Source: Dietzia timorensis (GTDB lineage: Bacteria; Actinomycetota; Actinomycetes; Mycobacteriales; Mycobacteriaceae). From it: DNA of 64,000 nucleotides. Every line of letters begins with the position of its first letter. Position 1 is the stretch's first letter. Made by a program: the position numbers and the translations under genes. Location of the stretch: contig NZ_CP015961.1 in NCBI RefSeq assembly GCF_001659785.1, forward strand, positions 1,054,001 to 1,118,000, given 5' to 3'. Positions 45,223 through 56,507 of this stretch are shown here, in pieces. The notes beneath the pieces are model-generated. The model worked only from the letters and a program-made list of their open reading frames with translations, ran no database searches and was not told the origin of the DNA.

Positions 45223-46617
45223 ATGTCGAACGGTTCGAGCGCGGCGCGTACGCCTGAGCAAATCGCCGCCGTGATCAAGGCGTACGACGTTCGCGGGGTG
45301 GTGGGCGAGCAGATCGATGCCGCATTCGTTCGCGATGTCGGCGCATCGTTCGGCAAGCTCATGGGCTCCGAGGGCGCGGCCCAGGTCGTCGTGGGCCACG
45401 ATATGCGCGAATCGTCCCCCGAGCTGGCCTCGGCCTTCGGTGAGGGAGTGCAGTCGCAGGGCCTGGATGTCATATCCATCGGCCTGGCATCGACCGATCA
45501 GCTCTACTTCGCCTCGGGCACGTTCGATTGTCCGGGCGCGATGTTCACCGCCAGCCACAATCCCGCCAAGTACAACGGCATCAAGCTGTGCCGCGCCGGC
45601 GCCAAGCCCGTCGGACAGGATTCGGGGCTCGACGTCATCTCCCAAGAACTCGTCGCCGGGGTCCCCGCTTTCGACGGCCCCGCCGGTTCCCTTTCGGAGC
45701 GCGATGTATTGGAGGACTACGGGCAGTTCCTCCGGTCCCTGGTGGACCTGAGTGGGGTCCGGCCGCTCAAGGTCGCCGTCGATGCGGGTAACGGAATGGG
45801 CGGCCACACCGTCCCCGCTGTATTGAACCTGCCGAACCTCGAGATCACGCCCCTGTACTTCGAGCTCGACGGTAATTTCCCGAACCACGAGGCGAACCCG
45901 CTGGAACCGAAGAACCTCGTGGACCTGCAGCAGCTCGTCCGCGAGCGCGGTGCGGACATCGGCCTCGCGTTCGACGGCGACGCCGACCGGTGTTTCGTCG
46001 TGGACGAGAACGGGGACCCGGTCTCACCGTCCGCGATCAGCGCCCTTGTCGCGAGGCGCGCCCTGGCGCAGGAGCCGGGTGCGACGATCATTTACAACCT
46101 CATCACCTCCCATACGGTCCCCGAGATCGTTCATGAGGCCGGCGGTATCGCAGTGCGTACGCGCGTCGGGCACAGCTTTATCAAGGGACAGATGGCGAGC
46201 ACGGGGGCCGTCTTCGGAGGCGAGCACTCGGCGCACTACTACTTCCGCGAGTTCTGGGGCGCCGACTCGGGCATGCTCGCGGCGATGCACGTACTCGCCG
46301 CGCTCGGCGGACAGGATCGCCCTTTGTCGGAGCTCATGGCCGAGTACTCACGCTACGAGGCCTCGGGGGAGATCAACTCCGAGCTGCCCTCTGCCGAAGC
46401 GCAAAGCGAGCGGATGGAGGCCGTAGCGGACATGTTTTCCTCGCGTGCCCGCGCGATCGACCGGCTAGACGGCATCACGATCGACCTCGGAGAGGGAACC
46501 TGGTTCAACATCCGCGCCTCGAACACCGAACCGCTTCTGCGCCTTAATGCCGAGGCGCCGACGCGGGCGGGCGTCGACGAACTCACGGCGGAAGTGTTGG
46601 CGATTATTCGTGCCTGA
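45223..46617 (+). CDS. manB: Phosphomannomutase/phosphoglucomutase
   Basis: 464 residues, alpha-D-phosphohexomutase family. Phosphoserine loop FTASHNPAKYNGIKL, metal loop AFDGDADRCFVVDE, sugar loop FGGEHSAHYYFRE and phosphate loop IRASNTEPLLRLNAEAP are all intact. Converts mannose 6-phosphate to mannose 1-phosphate, between ManA (encoded downstream) and the GDP-mannose enzyme (upstream). ATG 45223 chosen behind GGAG; a GTG six bases upstream is in frame. Operon with tobH and manA. Confidence 0.95.
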   Translation: MSNGSSAARTPEQIAAVIKAYDVRGVVGEQIDAAFVRDVGASFGKLMGSEGAAQVVVGHDMRESSPELASAFGEGVQSQGLDVISIGLASTDQLYFASGTFDCPGAMFTASHNPAKYNGIKLCRAGAKPVGQDSGLDVISQELVAGVPAFDGPAGSLSERDVLEDYGQFLRSLVDLSGVRPLKVAVDAGNGMGGHTVPAVLNLPNLEITPLYFELDGNFPNHEANPLEPKNLVDLQQLVRERGADIGLAFDGDADRCFVVDENGDPVSPSAISALVARRALAQEPGATIIYNLITSHTVPEIVHEAGGIAVRTRVGHSFIKGQMASTGAVFGGEHSAHYYFREFWGADSGMLAAMHVLAALGGQDRPLSELMAEYSRYEASGEINSELPSAEAQSERMEAVADMFSSRARAIDRLDGITIDLGEGTWFNIRASNTEPLLRLNAEAPTRAGVDELTAEVLAIIRA

Positions 46618-47746
46618 TTCGGTGTTGCCCACGATTCCCTCGCACGGGGAGGACCTCCTCGACGACGCGGACGCCATTCGCGCTGCCGACACCTCGGGTG
46701 CGGTGCTCGGAGCGGCGACCGGAGGCGGACAGATCCGCGCGGTGGCCACTGCGGTACGTTCGGGTGCCCTCGACGGGCTACGGGGCGCGCGCCCGCGCGC
46801 GGTCGTGTGGGTCGTCGGCCGGTCGAGCCAGGCGGCAGCGGCGGCCCGAATCGTGACGTCGGTTCTCGCCTCGCACCAGCAGTTCCCCGGATTCCCCGTC
46901 GTGATCGAACACCGAATTCCCGCCTGGGTCGGCGCTCTGGACGTCGTTGTGGTCTCCGGCGCCGACGCCGGCGATCCCGTGCAGGCCGAGGCGATCGAGG
47001 TGGCCCGCAAGCGCGGCGCGGACGTGCTGTGTGATCTGCCCAAGGAGGGCCCGGCCGCACACGTCGGCGAATCCGGCGTCTCGTGGATCGAGCCCCTTGC
47101 CTTCGTCGCGCCGGAGCGCGCGATATTGCGGCACCTCGCCGTGGGCTTCGCCCTGTTCTCGGCTCTCGGGGTGTCCGGGATCGATATCGAGGCGGCCGCG
47201 GACGTCGTCGACGAGCGGCTCTCGGCAAATGGGCCGGAACTCGCCGTTCCCGTCAACCCTGCGAAGCTGCTCGCCCGCGAGGTTGCGGAATCGAGTGCGC
47301 CGCAGATCGTCTTCGAGGACGAGGTTGCGGGAGCCGTTGCCGGTCGCGTGGCCCAGGCGTTCACCGAATCGGGACGGCCCACGACGACCTCGCCGCTCGC
47401 GGACGCGCTTCGGGTGAGCCCGGTTCTCGCAGCCAAGGATTCCGGCCCAGCGGGAGCCGCCGACGACATCTTCCACGACGAGTTCATCGACGGACCGAAG
47501 CACAGCGGACTTCGCCCCACGTACTTCGGTCTGGCGCTCGCCGTAAGCGCCGAAAGGGTGGCACACCTCGCCGCCGGCCTCGGCGTCGTGTCCTGGATCG
47601 ATATGCGGGAGGCCGGGCAAGAGTCCGTCGACCGAGACCCATCGGCTCCAGCGCAGGAGCTGAGCTTCGACGAACTCGTCGTCGAGGCGATGGCCTTGAG
47701 CGCGTGTTGCGAACTCGCAGCCGCCTACGCGCTCGTCGCGGCCTAG
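46610..47746 (+). CDS. TobH-like SIS-domain protein
   Basis: 378 residues. Two Rossmann-like sugar-isomerase halves are suggested by RAVVWVVGRSSQAAAAARIV, LDVVVVSGADAGDPVQAEAI and the late FDELVVEAMALSACCELAAA. Related to phosphoglucose isomerase/phosphomannose isomerase C-domains, and always between manB and manA in this order (Rv3256c-like). It may be a divergent isomerase or a regulator of mannose-phosphate flux; activity unproven. GTG 46610 overlaps the manB stop codon by eight bases. Confidence 0.75.
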   Translation: MPDSVLPTIPSHGEDLLDDADAIRAADTSGAVLGAATGGGQIRAVATAVRSGALDGLRGARPRAVVWVVGRSSQAAAAARIVTSVLASHQQFPGFPVVIEHRIPAWVGALDVVVVSGADAGDPVQAEAIEVARKRGADVLCDLPKEGPAAHVGESGVSWIEPLAFVAPERAILRHLAVGFALFSALGVSGIDIEAAADVVDERLSANGPELAVPVNPAKLLAREVAESSAPQIVFEDEVAGAVAGRVAQAFTESGRPTTTSPLADALRVSPVLAAKDSGPAGAADDIFHDEFIDGPKHSGLRPTYFGLALAVSAERVAHLAAGLGVVSWIDMREAGQESVDRDPSAPAQELSFDELVVEAMALSACCELAAAYALVAA

Positions 47747-47856
47747 CGGGTGTTCGAGGACATATGCGCACACACGCGACCGACATGGAACGAGACCGAT
47801 ACCGGAGTGGGCTAGGTGCCGCTTCGGGTGAAAGAGAAGGGGCGCGACGAAGCGGA

Positions 47857-49074
47857 ATGGACATCTTGTCGCCGGCCGAGAGGACATACGCGTGGGGGTC
47901 CCGCGTCGCACTTCCACGGCTGTCCGGGGAGCCGACGCCCGCCCAATACCCGATCGCCGAGCGCTGGTTTGGTGCCCACCCGACCGGCCCGGCCACGATC
48001 GATGGGGTCGGCCTCAACGAGATCATCTCGGCGGACCCGATCCGCGCGCTCGGCGACGACACCGCGGAGGCCTACGAGGACACCCTCCCGTTCATGGTCA
48101 AGCTGCTTGCCGCGGATCGCGCACTCAGCCTCCAGGCGCACCCCTCGCGCGCCATCGCCGCCGAGGGCTACGACCGCGAGAGTTCGCAAGGCATCGCGGT
48201 CGACGCGACGAACAGGAACTACCGGGACCGCAACCACAAGCCCGAGCTGATCGTCGCGCTCAGCCCGTTTCGCGCGCTGGCCGGATTCCGGCCCCCCGAT
48301 GACACGATCAGGATTCTCGACATCATCGGTTGCGAGCGGCTGCGTCCCTACAGGGACATGCTCGATGCCCAGCGGGACGACGAGGGGCTGCGCGCCATCT
48401 TCACCAGCTTCATCACCTTGCCCCGCAGTTCGGCGGCGGAACTTGTCGACGACGTGGTCTCGCGGCTCGTGCACATGCTCGCGGACGGGTCGGTGCCCGC
48501 GGAGATGCTCAGCGTGTGTAAGGGCATCCTCGAACTCTCCGAGCAGTACCCGGGCGATTCCGGGGTGCTCGGGGCGCTGCTTCTCAACCTCGTCGAGCTT
48601 ACCCCGGGCGAGGGGCTGTACCTCGGGGAGGGCAGCCTGCACGCCTACCTGTCCGGTATGGGCATCGAGGTGATGGCGAACTCGGACAATGTTCTGCGCG
48701 GTGGCCTCACGAGCAAGCACATCGATGTCCCCGAGCTCCTTCGGGTGCTCGATTTCTCGCCGCTCGCCCGGCCGGTCGTGACGACTTCCCCGGAATTCCC
48801 GCCGAACGCCGAGCCCGCGGATGCCCTCGAGGTCGAGAGATACCCGACCGCCGCGGAGGAGTTCCACGTCTCCCGGATCCGGGCCTCGTCCGACTGCCGC
48901 GTCGAGCTGGACGACTCCGGGCCGCAGATCATCGTGTGCACCCGAGGACGCGCCGGAGAACTGGCCGCCGGTGCGGGCGCGTGGATCGCCGCCGAAGCCT
49001 CTGCCGGTAGCCTCGATATGAAAGCCGGATCGGAGATCTTCCGGATTCGCGTGGCTCAGCTGCCGCGCACATGA
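47857..49074 (+). CDS. manA: Mannose-6-phosphate isomerase, class I
   Basis: 405-residue zinc enzyme interconverting fructose 6-phosphate and mannose 6-phosphate, the entry to GDP-mannose. Metal ligands appear in [17 protein letters not shown] and [40 protein letters not shown] and [20 protein letters not shown] are family blocks, the last containing the catalytic Arg region. N-terminal [17 protein letters not shown] fits the family start. ATG 47857; the frame is open upstream through the 110-base gap, so a longer start is possible but unsupported. Confidence 0.94.
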   Translation: MDILSPAERTYAWGSRVALPRLSGEPTPAQYPIAERWFGAHPTGPATIDGVGLNEIISADPIRALGDDTAEAYEDTLPFMVKLLAADRALSLQAHPSRAIAAEGYDRESSQGIAVDATNRNYRDRNHKPELIVALSPFRALAGFRPPDDTIRILDIIGCERLRPYRDMLDAQRDDEGLRAIFTSFITLPRSSAAELVDDVVSRLVHMLADGSVPAEMLSVCKGILELSEQYPGDSGVLGALLLNLVELTPGEGLYLGEGSLHAYLSGMGIEVMANSDNVLRGGLTSKHIDVPELLRVLDFSPLARPVVTTSPEFPPNAEPADALEVERYPTAAEEFHVSRIRASSDCRVELDDSGPQIIVCTRGRAGELAAGAGAWIAAEASAGSLDMKAGSEIFRIRVAQLPRT

Positions 49075-49147
49075 ACGCCTAGGCACGCGCCGATATCCCG
49101 ACGCGTGGATCAATAGTTGTCAAAGCAGAAAGGCACGACCGAAGGAT

Positions 49148-50611
<1,464 letters not shown>

Positions 50612-50618
50612 CCAGGGG

Positions 50619-51281
50619 ATGACGTCGGACGTGGGGATTCTCGTCGCGATCGAAGGCATCGACGGAGCCGGCAAGAATACGCTGGTCTCCGCGCTCGAGT
50701 CCGCGCTGGATGCGCGCGGATTGAGCTCGGCGCGGCGAGCATTCCCCCGCTACGGCACCCACCATGCGGACCTGGCGGCCGGCGCCCTGCGCGGCCGCCT
50801 CGGTCCGGTTTCCGGTTCGCCGGAGGCGATGGCGCTGCTGTTCGCGCTCGATCGCCAGGCCGCGACGCCCGACCTCCTCGCCGCGAAAGGCGAGGTCGAC
50901 GTGCTGCTCTGCGACCGCTATGTCGCGTCCAATGCCGCCTATTCCGCAGCAAGACTGGGGGAGCGAAGCTTCTCCGACGTCATCGGATGGATTGAAGCGA
51001 TGGAGCACGAGGAGATGGGCGTCCCGCGGGCGGACGGCTATATCCTGCTTCCGACCCCGGTCACCGAGGCTCGGCGGCGGGCCGATGCGCGCGCCGCGGA
51101 CGACGCCAGCCGTGAGCTCGACGCCTACGAAACCGATGCACGGCTGCAGGCCGATACCGCCGCGGCGTATGAGAGACTTGCCCAAACGGAATGGACCGCT
51201 CCGTGGTGGCGCGCGGAACTCGGCGTGCCGCCGGAGGATGCGGCGGCCATGCTTGCCGACCGCATCGCCGCGCTCGCATAA
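50619..51281 (+). CDS. tmk: Thymidylate kinase
   Basis: 220 residues. Phosphorylates dTMP to dTDP. P-loop IEGIDGAGKNTLVSALESAL (Asn replaces the usual Ser/Thr after GK, as in mycobacterial Tmk), and LLCDRYVASNAAYS carries the DR(Y) catalytic motif. The lid region RRRADARAADDASRELDAYE contains arginines. ATG lies seven bases after the ahcY stop codon with AGGGG overlapping the gap, so the two genes are coupled. Same order as mycobacterial sahH-tmk-mtrA. Confidence 0.95.
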   Translation: MTSDVGILVAIEGIDGAGKNTLVSALESALDARGLSSARRAFPRYGTHHADLAAGALRGRLGPVSGSPEAMALLFALDRQAATPDLLAAKGEVDVLLCDRYVASNAAYSAARLGERSFSDVIGWIEAMEHEEMGVPRADGYILLPTPVTEARRRADARAADDASRELDAYETDARLQADTAAAYERLAQTEWTAPWWRAELGVPPEDAAAMLADRIAALA

Positions 51282-51329
51282 GATGCTATTAGACCGAATA
51301 ACGATTCCGAAGCTGTCAAAGTAGAGGTC

Positions 51330-52010
51330 ATGAGCCCGAAGATTCTGGTTGTCGACGACGACGCCGCGCTGGCGGAAATGCTCACCATTGTGCTCAAGGG
51401 CGAAGGCTTTGAGCCGACCGTTGTGGGTGACGGCACCTACGCGGTGGAGACCTTTCAGGAGGTCCGCCCCGACCTTGTACTGCTCGACCTCATGCTTCCG
51501 GGCAAGAGCGGCATCGATATCTGTAAGGACATCCGCCTCGAATCGCGGGTGCCGATCGTGATGCTCACCGCGAAGACCGACACGGTCGATGTGGTGCTCG
51601 GGCTCGAATCGGGTGCCGACGACTACATCCTCAAGCCGTTCAAGCCGAAGGAGCTCGTCGCCCGCATCCGTGCGCGCCTGCGCCGCGGCGACGACGAGCC
51701 GGCCGAGGTGCTGCACATCGCAGACGTGTCGATCGACGTCCCCGCGCACACCGTGATTCGCGACGGCGAGGCGATTCCGCTCACGCCGCTCGAGTTCGAG
51801 TTGCTCGTCGAGCTGGCCCGCAAGCCGCGACAGGTCTTCACCCGTGAAGTGCTGCTGGAAAAGGTGTGGGGATACCGCCATCCCGCCGATACCCGTCTCG
51901 TCAACGTCCACGTCCAGCGCCTGCGCGCGAAGATCGAGCGGGACCCGGAAAACCCCGAGATCATCCAGACCGTGCGCGGTGTCGGATATAAGGCGGGCCC
52001 CGTCCAGTGA
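51330..52010 (+). CDS. mtrA: DNA-binding response regulator MtrA
   Basis: 226-residue OmpR/PhoB-type regulator. Receiver domain 1-120 with acidic cluster D10-D11, phospho-acceptor D53 (VLLDLMLPGKSG) and lysine in DDYILKPFKPKEL. C-terminal winged helix (about 130-226) has TPLEFELLVELARKPRQVF and VWGYRHPADTRLVNVHVQRL. Phosphorylated by MtrB, it controls peptidoglycan hydrolases, division and replication-linked genes, and in relatives the RpfA/RipA-type hydrolases. Overlaps mtrB by four bases (GTGA). Confidence 0.98.
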   Translation: MSPKILVVDDDAALAEMLTIVLKGEGFEPTVVGDGTYAVETFQEVRPDLVLLDLMLPGKSGIDICKDIRLESRVPIVMLTAKTDTVDVVLGLESGADDYILKPFKPKELVARIRARLRRGDDEPAEVLHIADVSIDVPAHTVIRDGEAIPLTPLEFELLVELARKPRQVFTREVLLEKVWGYRHPADTRLVNVHVQRLRAKIERDPENPEIIQTVRGVGYKAGPVQ

Positions 52011-53809
52011 AGGTAGCCGCATTGGGGGCGTGGCTTCGCCACGTGATCTCCAGGGTGCGGCGAGCGTGGCGGCGCTCCATGCAGCTCCGCGTCGTGTCCT
52101 CGACGTTGGCGTTGTCATTCACCGTCATCATTGTCGTCGCGTTCATGTTGATGCAGCAGATGACGGAATCGCTGCTGCAATCCAAGCTGTCCGCCGCCGT
52201 CGACCAGACCTCCCGGATGCGCGGGACGGTCGAGATGCAGATCGCGGCGACCGACGACGCCTCGCCCGACCAGTCTCGCCTTGACGCCGCGCGAAACTCG
52301 CTCGGCGACCGCGGACTCGCCGGAGGGGACGAGTCCCTGTCAGCCGGTACGTTCGACCCGATCCTCGTCGCTCCGGGTAACGCCGGGCGTGAGCAGGTCG
52401 TCAGCCCGGTCGGTGCGCAGATCCCGGAGGAGCTGCAGAATCAGGTCGAGCAGGGGCGCATCGCCTCCCAGTTCGCGACGGTCTCGTTTCGCGGCCAGGT
52501 CACCAAGGCGCTGATCATCGGAACGCCCACCGACTCGCGGATTCCCAACCTGCAGCTCTACCTCGTGTTCCCGCTCAGCGCCGAGGAGCAGACCCTTGGC
52601 ATCATGCAGAACACGATCATCACCGCCGGCCTCGCGCTGATCCTGCTCTCCGCGGCAATCGCGTGGATCGTGACGAGGCAGGTCGTGCTCCCCGTGCGGC
52701 AGGCGGCGTCGATCGCCTCACGCTTTTCCGAGGGGCACTTCAAGGAACGCATGGTAGTGCGCGGCGAGGACGACATGGCCCGCATGGGTAACGCCTTCAA
52801 CTCGATGGCCGAATCGCTCTCTCAGCAGATCCATAGCCTCGAGGAGTACGGCAACCTGCAGAAGCGGTTTACCTCCGATGTCTCTCACGAGCTGCGGACC
52901 CCGCTCACCACGGTGCGCATGGCCGCCGACATCATCTCCGACGACGCCGAGGAGTTCTCGCCCCCGACCAAGCGCGCCGTCGAGCTCCTCGAATCCGAGC
53001 TCGACCGCTTCGAGGCGCTGCTCACCGACCTGCTGGAAGTCTCCCGTCACGACGCCGGCGTCGCCGAACTCGACACCTCGCACGTCGACGCGCGGTCCCC
53101 GGCCTTCGACGCGCTCGACACGGTTTATCACCTCGCCGACCAGGCGGGCACGTCGATCGAGACGCACATGCCCGACGATCCGGTCGTCGCCGACGTCGAT
53201 CCGCGCCGCGTGGAGCGGGTGCTGCGCAACCTGCTCGCCAACGCCATCGACCACTCCGAACAGAAACCCGTCGCGCTGTACCTCGGCGCCAACGAGGACA
53301 CTCTCGCGTTCGGCGTGCGCGACTACGGTGTCGGCCTCAAACCCGGTGAGGCGCAGCTCGTGTTCAACCGCTTCTGGCGCGCCGACCCGTCCCGCGTCCG
53401 CCGCTCCGGCGGCACCGGCCTCGGCCTCGCGATCTCCCTCGAGGACGCGAAGCTGCACGGCGGCACCCTCGACTGCTGGGGCGACCCCGGCAACGGCTCC
53501 TTCTTCCGGCTCACTCTTCCGCGTTTCGAGGGTGCTGAATTGGGGGAGAGCCCCCTTCCGCTCCCGCCGTTCGACGTGCAAGATTTCGTGCAGACCTCGG
53601 AGCGGCGCGAACTGACGGACGACAAGACCGTCGGCGCGGCGCCGTCCGAGGGAGACGCCACAGGGATGGAAACGGACGAAGACACAGCCACAGCCACGGG
53701 AGACGAGACGCCCGAGATCCCCGAGGTCCTTGGCGAGTCCTCGCCCGGCGACTCCGGATCATCTGACGAGGGCACCGCTCGAACCGAGAAAGGACAGGAC
53801 GAGTCATGA
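52007..53809 (+). CDS. mtrB: Sensor histidine kinase MtrB
   Basis: 600 residues. Two membrane helices (about 30-50 and near 200) enclose an extracytoplasmic domain of about 145 residues. HAMP follows. The H-box is DVSHELRTPLTTVRMA, N-box LRNLLANAIDHS, G1 RDYGVGL, and G2 GGTGLGL. The C-terminal 80-residue tail is acidic and Ser/Thr-rich, longer than needed for catalysis. Senses the envelope state together with LpqB and phosphorylates MtrA. GTG start coupled to mtrA; its stop overlaps lpqB (ATGA). Confidence 0.97.
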   Translation: MKVAALGAWLRHVISRVRRAWRRSMQLRVVSSTLALSFTVIIVVAFMLMQQMTESLLQSKLSAAVDQTSRMRGTVEMQIAATDDASPDQSRLDAARNSLGDRGLAGGDESLSAGTFDPILVAPGNAGREQVVSPVGAQIPEELQNQVEQGRIASQFATVSFRGQVTKALIIGTPTDSRIPNLQLYLVFPLSAEEQTLGIMQNTIITAGLALILLSAAIAWIVTRQVVLPVRQAASIASRFSEGHFKERMVVRGEDDMARMGNAFNSMAESLSQQIHSLEEYGNLQKRFTSDVSHELRTPLTTVRMAADIISDDAEEFSPPTKRAVELLESELDRFEALLTDLLEVSRHDAGVAELDTSHVDARSPAFDALDTVYHLADQAGTSIETHMPDDPVVADVDPRRVERVLRNLLANAIDHSEQKPVALYLGANEDTLAFGVRDYGVGLKPGEAQLVFNRFWRADPSRVRRSGGTGLGLAISLEDAKLHGGTLDCWGDPGNGSFFRLTLPRFEGAELGESPLPLPPFDVQDFVQTSERRELTDDKTVGAAPSEGDATGMETDEDTATATGDETPEIPEVLGESSPGDSGSSDEGTARTEKGQDES

Positions 53810-55563
53810 CGGCGAAGCGTTCCATCCGCCTGAGGCGACGAGTCCTCCCGTTCGCGGCAGTAGCGGTCGCGGCGATCACCGGTCTCACCGGCTGCGTGAC
53901 GCTGCCCTCGTCGTCAACGCCGCGAGTCATCGACACGTTCGCCCCGCGCGAAAGCAACGAGGACGTCCCCACCCCGGTGCCGAACCAGGAACCGGACATG
54001 CTCGTGCGCGACTTCATCAAGGCTTCGGCCCTCCCTGATCAGCGCCACGCCGCCGCGCGGCAGTTCCTCACACCCGAGGCGAACGAGCAATGGAACGACG
54101 CCGAATCGGCGACGGTTGTGCTGCGCGCCAATCTCAGCGCCGCCGGCCGGCGCACCGAGGACCGCGCAAGTTACACCCTCCGCGCACAGCGCGTCGGAGT
54201 GCTCGAGGAGGGAGGCGTGTTCACCGCCGGCGAGGGTGAGGTGACTGCGGAAATCGAGCTCGTGCGAGTCGACAACCAGTGGCGCATCGAGGGACTGCCT
54301 CCGGGCGTGATCATGGAGCGCACAGAGTTCTACACGAACTACTCCATGCACAATCTCTATTTCCTCGACCCCGATCGCGACGCGCTCGTGCCGGACCCGC
54401 GCTGGCTCAGCGCATCGAGTCGCGAGGTCGCGCCGTCGCTGCTCAACATGATCGCCGGCGACCCACGCCCGTCGCTCACCGATTCCGTCACCAATCGGCT
54501 CGGCCCGTCGGTGTCGGTGCGGCCCTCGGAAACGGGTGCCGAGGGGGAGGGCACGACCGTCGACTTCCAGGGCCTGCCGACAATGTCGAGCGAGGAAATC
54601 CAGGAGTTCGCGGCGCAGGTGGTATGGACGCTTAATGACGCCGACATTCCGGGCCCTTACCGGCTCGAACGAGATGGCGCGCCCATCGACGAGCGGCGCG
54701 CGGGCGGCTGGCGTGCCGAGGACGTCTCCGATTTCGATCCCGATCCGGATTCGCCTCAGCTCGAGTACGTGCTCACCAGCGGCGACGGACTCGTCCGCCT
54801 CACGGGGCAGTCCGCGCAGCGCTTCGGCGGTGAGTGGTCGGAAATCCCCGACACCCGCTACGCCCGTCTCAGCCCGAACGGCGAGGATCTTGCGCTCGTC
54901 GCCGGCGACGGCCCCAATGCCGAAGGCGCTGTGCTCAAGGTCGGCCCCGTGGACGGCGAACCCGCCGATATTCTTCGCGGCCCCGGCATCACTTCACCCA
55001 CGTGGAGCAACGTCGACGACTCGCTGTGGTTCCTCGGCGCCGGCGGCCGCATCTCGCGCCTGTCCAACGCCACGGACCCCTCGTCGGCGGGGGAGGTCGG
55101 GCAGGACTCGCTCGACGATATCGACGGCAATGTCACCGACATGGCGCTCGACCCGACCGGCGTACGGCTGTTCTTCGTCGCCGACGGGCAGGCGTATCTG
55201 TCGGTCATCTCCTATCGCGACCGCGGCACGCCCGAGCTGGGGCCGCCGCTGCGCATCGGGCAGGCGCTGGAGAACACGGTGACGTCGGTGGGCTGGCTCG
55301 ACAGGGAATCTGTGCTCGTGGGGCGCTCCGCCGTAGAGGCCCCGGTCGCCCGGATCACCGTCGACGGCGCGATGACCGAGTCTCAGTCCGGCCGCAATAT
55401 CTCCGCCCGCATCGACGCGGTTGCTGCGACCGGGAAGAGCATTTACGCGCTCGACCAACGCTCGCTTCTGCAGCTAGATACCCAGGTCGAGGAATCCGAA
55501 CGCTACTGGCGCGAGGTGCCCGGCCTGTCCGGTATCCGTGCGTTCCCGGTGGTCCGCGGCTAA
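53806..55563 (+). CDS. lpqB: MtrAB-associated lipoprotein LpqB
   Basis: 585 residues. Signal peptide with lipobox ITGLTGC, lipidated Cys30. An N-terminal alpha/beta domain, a GerMN region (about 200-280) and a C-terminal beta-propeller-like half (SWSNVDD-type repeats such as SPTWSNVDDSLWFLG) are seen. Anchored to the outer face of the membrane, it tunes MtrB activity. Coupled to mtrB by ATGA, a near-universal arrangement in actinobacteria. Some relatives have a charged N-terminus for twin-arginine-like export; here RLRRRVLP precedes the helix. Confidence 0.95.
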   Translation: MTAKRSIRLRRRVLPFAAVAVAAITGLTGCVTLPSSSTPRVIDTFAPRESNEDVPTPVPNQEPDMLVRDFIKASALPDQRHAAARQFLTPEANEQWNDAESATVVLRANLSAAGRRTEDRASYTLRAQRVGVLEEGGVFTAGEGEVTAEIELVRVDNQWRIEGLPPGVIMERTEFYTNYSMHNLYFLDPDRDALVPDPRWLSASSREVAPSLLNMIAGDPRPSLTDSVTNRLGPSVSVRPSETGAEGEGTTVDFQGLPTMSSEEIQEFAAQVVWTLNDADIPGPYRLERDGAPIDERRAGGWRAEDVSDFDPDPDSPQLEYVLTSGDGLVRLTGQSAQRFGGEWSEIPDTRYARLSPNGEDLALVAGDGPNAEGAVLKVGPVDGEPADILRGPGITSPTWSNVDDSLWFLGAGGRISRLSNATDPSSAGEVGQDSLDDIDGNVTDMALDPTGVRLFFVADGQAYLSVISYRDRGTPELGPPLRIGQALENTVTSVGWLDRESVLVGRSAVEAPVARITVDGAMTESQSGRNISARIDAVAATGKSIYALDQRSLLQLDTQVEESERYWREVPGLSGIRAFPVVRG

Positions 55564-55567
55564 CGAC

Positions 55568-56281
55568 ATGCTCGGCGCCATCGCGGACCTCGTCGCGCCC
55601 AGGACGTGCGCGGGCTGCGGCGTTCGCGGCGAGGCGCTGTGCGCGGCATGCCGGACCGAGTTGCGCGGCTCGCCCCTACGCGTTCGCCTGCGCGCAGACG
55701 TGCCGGTTCCGGTGTTCGCCTGCGGTCGGTACGGCGGAGCCTCGCAGGCGGTGATCAACGCCTACAAGGAACAGGGACGCACCGAGCTATCCCGAGGGCT
55801 CGGTGACAGCGCTGCGCAGCTGCTCTGGGAGCTCATCGACCTCGGCGAGATCCCGGAGCCACATGACACTCCGCTGGCCCTCGTGCCCGCGCCCGCGAGC
55901 GCGTCCGCCATCCGCCGTCGCGGCTTCGACCACATCGCACGCTGGACGGAGCGAACGACGCGGGTGCTCTCGGCCTCGCTTCCGCCCGGCTCCGTCGTCA
56001 TGACACAGGCGTTGCAGGTGCGGGGGAGGGTGCGCGACGCCGCGGGCTTGTCGGCCGGTGCGCGTGCGGAGAATCTCGCCGGAAGTATCGTCGCCGCGCC
56101 GCTGCGGATCCTCGGTGGCGACGACCCCGCGAAAGTGTGGGCGCAGATGCGGGACGGAACGCGGCACGTGATTGTTGTCGACGACGTCGTGACCACCGGC
56201 GCGACGATGGCCGAATGCGTACGCGCGCTTGCGCGGATCGGGCTGAGAACCGATTCCGCGGTGGCCTTGCGCGCAGCGTGA
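55568..56281 (+). CDS. comF: ComF-like phosphoribosyltransferase
   Basis: 237 residues. An N-terminal zinc-ribbon-like pair CAGC and CAAC (CAGCGVRGEALCAAC) is followed by a phosphoribosyltransferase-type fold with PRPP-loop HVIVVDDVVTTGATMAECVR. In competent bacteria ComF helps import single-stranded DNA; in actinobacteria a role in DNA uptake or salvage is not proven. Starts four bases after lpqB stop. Position between lpqB and hpf matches mycobacterial order (Rv3242c). Confidence 0.88.
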   Translation: MLGAIADLVAPRTCAGCGVRGEALCAACRTELRGSPLRVRLRADVPVPVFACGRYGGASQAVINAYKEQGRTELSRGLGDSAAQLLWELIDLGEIPEPHDTPLALVPAPASASAIRRRGFDHIARWTERTTRVLSASLPPGSVVMTQALQVRGRVRDAAGLSAGARAENLAGSIVAAPLRILGGDDPAKVWAQMRDGTRHVIVVDDVVTTGATMAECVRALARIGLRTDSAVALRAA

Positions 56282-56507
56282 TCGTGGCCTGATCGGGTGC
56301 CCGCGAAACATGGCACGAGCAAATTCGATCGACCGCGACACCCGCGCGTCGAGAAGGGTTAAAGTGAGTTACGGGAAGGAATACAGTTCTTCCTCTTCCG
56401 GTTAACTCTAGCCGCGGGGTCGGGGTTTCCTTCCTGGTCAAGACAGTTCACGTTGCCTCGTGGACCTGCGACCGCATTCCGCGAGGCCGGAGTAGGAGGA
56501 GCTTCCT

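Noticed and set aside
49075-49147. SAH riboswitch before the adenosylhomocysteinase gene
   Set aside because: The 73-base gap shows no pseudoknot-type pairing or conserved core; nothing to support it.
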